NCBI GenBank assembly: GCA_902363455.1
Contig: CABJAC010000001.1
Location: forward strand, 1 to 64,000
From: Caryophanales bacterium
Lineage (GTDB): Bacteria > Bacillota > Bacilli > Exiguobacteriales > Exiguobacteriaceae
Length of the DNA: 64,000 bases
Direction: 5' to 3'
A program made the translations under genes and the position numbers. The notes beneath the pieces are model-generated. The model ran no database searches and had not been told where the DNA came from. It worked only from the letters and a program-made list of their open reading frames with translations. Shown in pieces: positions 62,027 through 64,000 of this stretch; the first letter of the stretch is position 1; the number at the start of each line of letters is the position of its first letter.

Positions 62027-62053
62027 TCGAGCCGATGCTCAACCGCTTGGTTA
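62027..62053 (-). terminator. Terminator of the NlpC/P60 gene
   Basis: AAGCGATCGAGC and GCTCAACCGCTT form a hairpin around CGAT, preceded on the plus strand by a run of A, so it terminates leftward transcription. Confidence 0.75.
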
Positions 62054-62060
62054 TTTTGAA

Positions 62061-62744
62061 TTATAGGTATGAACCCGCGCCGACAAGGCGTGAACCCCAG
62101 TATCCTGATTTGAAGCTTGAGTATTTAACGCCGCCCGTTTCCGAGTTGACCATGCTTGATTTGCTTGTCGCCATACCGACGTGTTGAATGCCGCTACCGT
62201 GTGAGAAGAAAACAAGATCTCCCGGTTGAACGTTTGAGACGCTGACTTTTTTAGAAGACGAGTATTGTGAAGAAGACGTACGCGATAAAGTTTTACCTGC
62301 TGCTTTTTTGTAAACGTAGCCTGTGAATCCAGAGCAGTCAAATCCGCGAGTTGTCGTTCCGCCCCATACGTAAGGAGTACCCTTATGTTTAGCAGCTTCG
62401 CTTAGAAGACGTGTACGTGTTGAAGATGAAGTTGTTGATTTTTTAGCAGTTGAAGTAGAAGCTTTGTATGTTTTCGTATACTGAGTAGAAACGTAACGTG
62501 TTTTACCACCGTATGAAATTTTAGTCCAGCTGCCTGATTTACCTTTGTATGTAAATGTTTGGCCGGCGTTTACTTTACCAACGATGCTTGCTTTTGTTGA
62601 AGGTGCTGTACGAACACGAAGTCCATTATCTGTGATTTTTACTTTTGTTACTGTAGAAGCAGCCTCAACTTTATCTGTTCCCACTGTTGCAAATCCTGAA
62701 ACCACTAATGCTGCTGTCGCAACTGATGCTAGAAAACGTTTCAT
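62061..62744 (-). CDS. Secreted peptidoglycan hydrolase with SH3 and NlpC/P60 domains
   Basis: A 227-residue secreted protein. The signal peptide is cleaved near VEAAS (residue 29). A bacterial SH3 wall-binding domain follows (GLRVRTAPSTKASIVGKVNAGQTFTYKGKSG in order, residues 41-90), then a serine/threonine-rich linker and an NlpC/P60 domain with C137 (GFDCSGF) and H188 (IQHVGMA). It should cut D-Glu-meso-DAP type bonds in cell-wall peptides during growth. The ribosome site is GGAGGATT. The tail after H188 is short, so the third catalytic residue is not assigned. Confidence 0.92.
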   Translation of the reverse strand: MKRFLASVATAALVVSGFATVGTDKVEAASTVTKVKITDNGLRVRTAPSTKASIVGKVNAGQTFTYKGKSGSWTKISYGGKTRYVSTQYTKTYKASTSTAKKSTTSSSTRTRLLSEAAKHKGTPYVWGGTTTRGFDCSGFTGYVYKKAAGKTLSRTSSSQYSSSKKVSVSNVQPGDLVFFSHGSGIQHVGMATSKSSMVNSETGGVKYSSFKSGYWGSRLVGAGSYL

Positions 62745-63106
62745 ATATATAATCCTCCATGTCGTTTAAAGTAATTGTGTCAACCGAGTTATATGATGTA
62801 TCTCATTAAGTGTTTGTTTAAGCAGTTTTCCTTACAACTGTGTAAGATTTTTCTCTGCACGATTATCTTAGCATGCGAATCTATGTAAACGTTTTTTCAG
62901 TTAGACTACAAAACAAGCTATTTTTGTAACATAACTGCAATAATATACTCGAATATTACAAAGAAGAAATTTCCATTTTTTAAATCACGACGAATGAGAG
63001 GAAATGTGATACCTTTAATTCACATAGAAAATGCGACATAATTAATGTAGAAGAATATGATTGAACCCTTTGCTCCTGAATTTATACGAAGAATAGGTGA
63101 ATGCAG
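62745..63106. other. Intergenic region between NlpC/P60 gene and rho
   Basis: A 362-base A/T-rich region with divergent promoters but no gene I can support. An imperfect palindrome CTTACA-ACTG-TGTAAG lies at about 62833-62848. No riboswitch or terminator is apparent. Confidence 0.5.
63033..63061 (+). promoter_or_regulatory. Possible rho promoter
   Basis: GCGACA, 17 bases, TATGAT, about 45 bases upstream of the rho start codon. Confidence 0.5.
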
Positions 63107-64000
63107 ATGCCAACTGAAAAAACTGACAAACCAGAACGATCCTATACACTTGCTCAATTAAGCAATCTGACACTAAAAGACTTATATGAAATTGCCAAAA
63201 CAAAAAATGTACCGCAGTACCGGGAAGCCCGCAAACGTGAACTGATGTTTAAGATTTTGAAAGCACAGGCGGAGTCGACTGGTCTTTATTTCCTCGAAGG
63301 GGTATTAGAAGTGATCCCCGGTAATCCACAGATGCAAAATGACGGCGGCTTCGGCTTCCTTCGTCCCATCAACTATTCACAATCCTCTGAAGACATCTAT
63401 ATCGCAGCCTCACAAATCCGTCGATTTAACCTTCGTAATGGCGACGTCGTGACTGGAAAAGTCCGACCACCAAAAGAAAATGAGCGGTTCCAAGGATTAT
63501 TAAGTGTGGAAGCCGTCAACGGAGAAGCGCCGGATACCGCTCGGAATCGTTTGTTCTTCCCAGCACTGACACCGATTTATCCGGATCGTTTGATGCGACT
63601 CGAAACAGAACCGCGTCATCTGTCGGTTCGTGTGATGGATATGATCGCACCGGTCGGCTTCGGACAACGGGGATTGATCGTCGCACCGCCTAAAGCGGGT
63701 AAGACATCTCTATTAAAAGAAATCGCGAATTCGATTCAAGTCAATCACCCGGATGTCGAATTGATTATTCTATTGATTGATGAGCGACCGGAAGAAGTAA
63801 CGGATATCGAACGTTCTGTTCCGGGTGCGGATGTCGTCAGTTCGACGTTTGACGAAACACCGGATAACCACGTTCGGATTTCGGAGCTTGTCTTGGAGCG
63901 GGCGATGCGTCTTGTCGAACATAAAAAAGACGTCGTCATCTTAATGGACTCGATTACACGTTTGACACGGGCCTACAACTTAACCGTTCCGCAAAGTGGA
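63107..64000 (+). CDS. rho: Transcription termination factor Rho (5' part; runs off the window)
   Basis: The first 298 residues of Rho. It has an N-terminal helical part ([37 protein letters not shown]), RNA-binding cold-shock-like part ([23 protein letters not shown], then [27 protein letters not shown]), and the ATPase domain with Walker [12 protein letters not shown] (residues about 191-201), Walker [17 protein letters not shown] and the [13 protein letters not shown] stretch. The start at 63107 follows AGGTGA; an ATG two codons earlier is possible. The stop lies beyond the window. Confidence 0.95.
   Translation, partial: MPTEKTDKPERSYTLAQLSNLTLKDLYEIAKTKNVPQYREARKRELMFKILKAQAESTGLYFLEGVLEVIPGNPQMQNDGGFGFLRPINYSQSSEDIYIAASQIRRFNLRNGDVVTGKVRPPKENERFQGLLSVEAVNGEAPDTARNRLFFPALTPIYPDRLMRLETEPRHLSVRVMDMIAPVGFGQRGLIVAPPKAGKTSLLKEIANSIQVNHPDVELIILLIDERPEEVTDIERSVPGADVVSSTFDETPDNHVRISELVLERAMRLVEHKKDVVILMDSITRLTRAYNLTVPQSG

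Noticed and set aside
62883..62897. ATGTAAACGTTTTTT, resembling a CcpA (cre) site upstream of the NlpC/P60 gene
   Set aside because: It misses one conserved C and lies more than 130 bases from the gene in an A/T-rich region, so the match is weak.

Overview
The window is low-to-mid GC Firmicute DNA and most resembles Exiguobacterium. The assignment rests on gene content and order read by eye, not on a database search. Two blocks follow Bacillus subtilis order closely. On the left, rrn(5S)-tRNA-fMet-tsaE-tsaB-rimI-tsaD ... ydiF-like ABC-F, rex-tatA-tatC ... ydiK-ydiL-groES-groEL (about 1-29760) matches the ydi-gro region. On the right, rpoE-pyrG-ywjG-spo0F-fbaA-fsa/tal-murA paralog-glpX-rho (about 53050-64000) matches the region around pyrG and rho. 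These blocks lie far apart in B. subtilis. Between and inside them sit accessory genes.

Left block. A 5S rRNA and two identical initiator tRNAs precede the t6A tRNA-modification operon (tsaE, tsaB, rimI, tsaD). Next come a HAD dehalogenase, a TVP38 membrane protein, a flavodoxin with a Fur-like box, and an HxlR regulator divergent from doxX and a flavin reductase with several candidate operators between them. An ABC-F ATPase, rex (with a Rex box in its own promoter), tatA-tatC, tRNA-Ala and a 1,247-residue secreted lactocepin-like serine protease follow. Behind the protease is a row of five related small membrane proteins of unknown role.

Iron and signalling section (18.7-26.4 kb). A hydroxamate-siderophore ABC transporter (ATPase, lipoprotein, two permeases) diverges from a ferredoxin-NADP reductase, and each start has a Fur box. 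A cyclic-di-GMP-I riboswitch candidate leads a secreted calcium-binding repeat protein. A glutamate/dicarboxylate symporter follows, then ydiK-ydiL and the CIRCE-controlled groESL operon.

Middle accessory section (30-53 kb). It holds a P-loop kinase gene broken by one in-frame stop, a streptothricin acetyltransferase, an LTA-synthase-like sulfatase, wrbA, a large sensor kinase, an alcohol dehydrogenase, a degraded transposase remnant, a PCYCGC lipoprotein, the MntR-controlled mnt manganese transporter, mgtE, and a potassium-channel-like protein with an unusual filter. An IS200/IS605-type TnpB element has replaced most of a diguanylate cyclase gene. There are also two SDR oxidoreductases in the window, a DeoR-oxidoreductase-UPF0303 operon, and an ArsR-regulated pair of YdcZ-type transporters.

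Right block. RNA polymerase delta, CTP synthase with a reiterative-transcription attenuator leader, a Spo0F-like response regulator, central carbon enzymes, and a MurA-like protein that has lost three active-site residues. Five copies of a dispersed palindromic intergenic element (about 140-160 bp) are spread over the window. The sequence ends inside rho.
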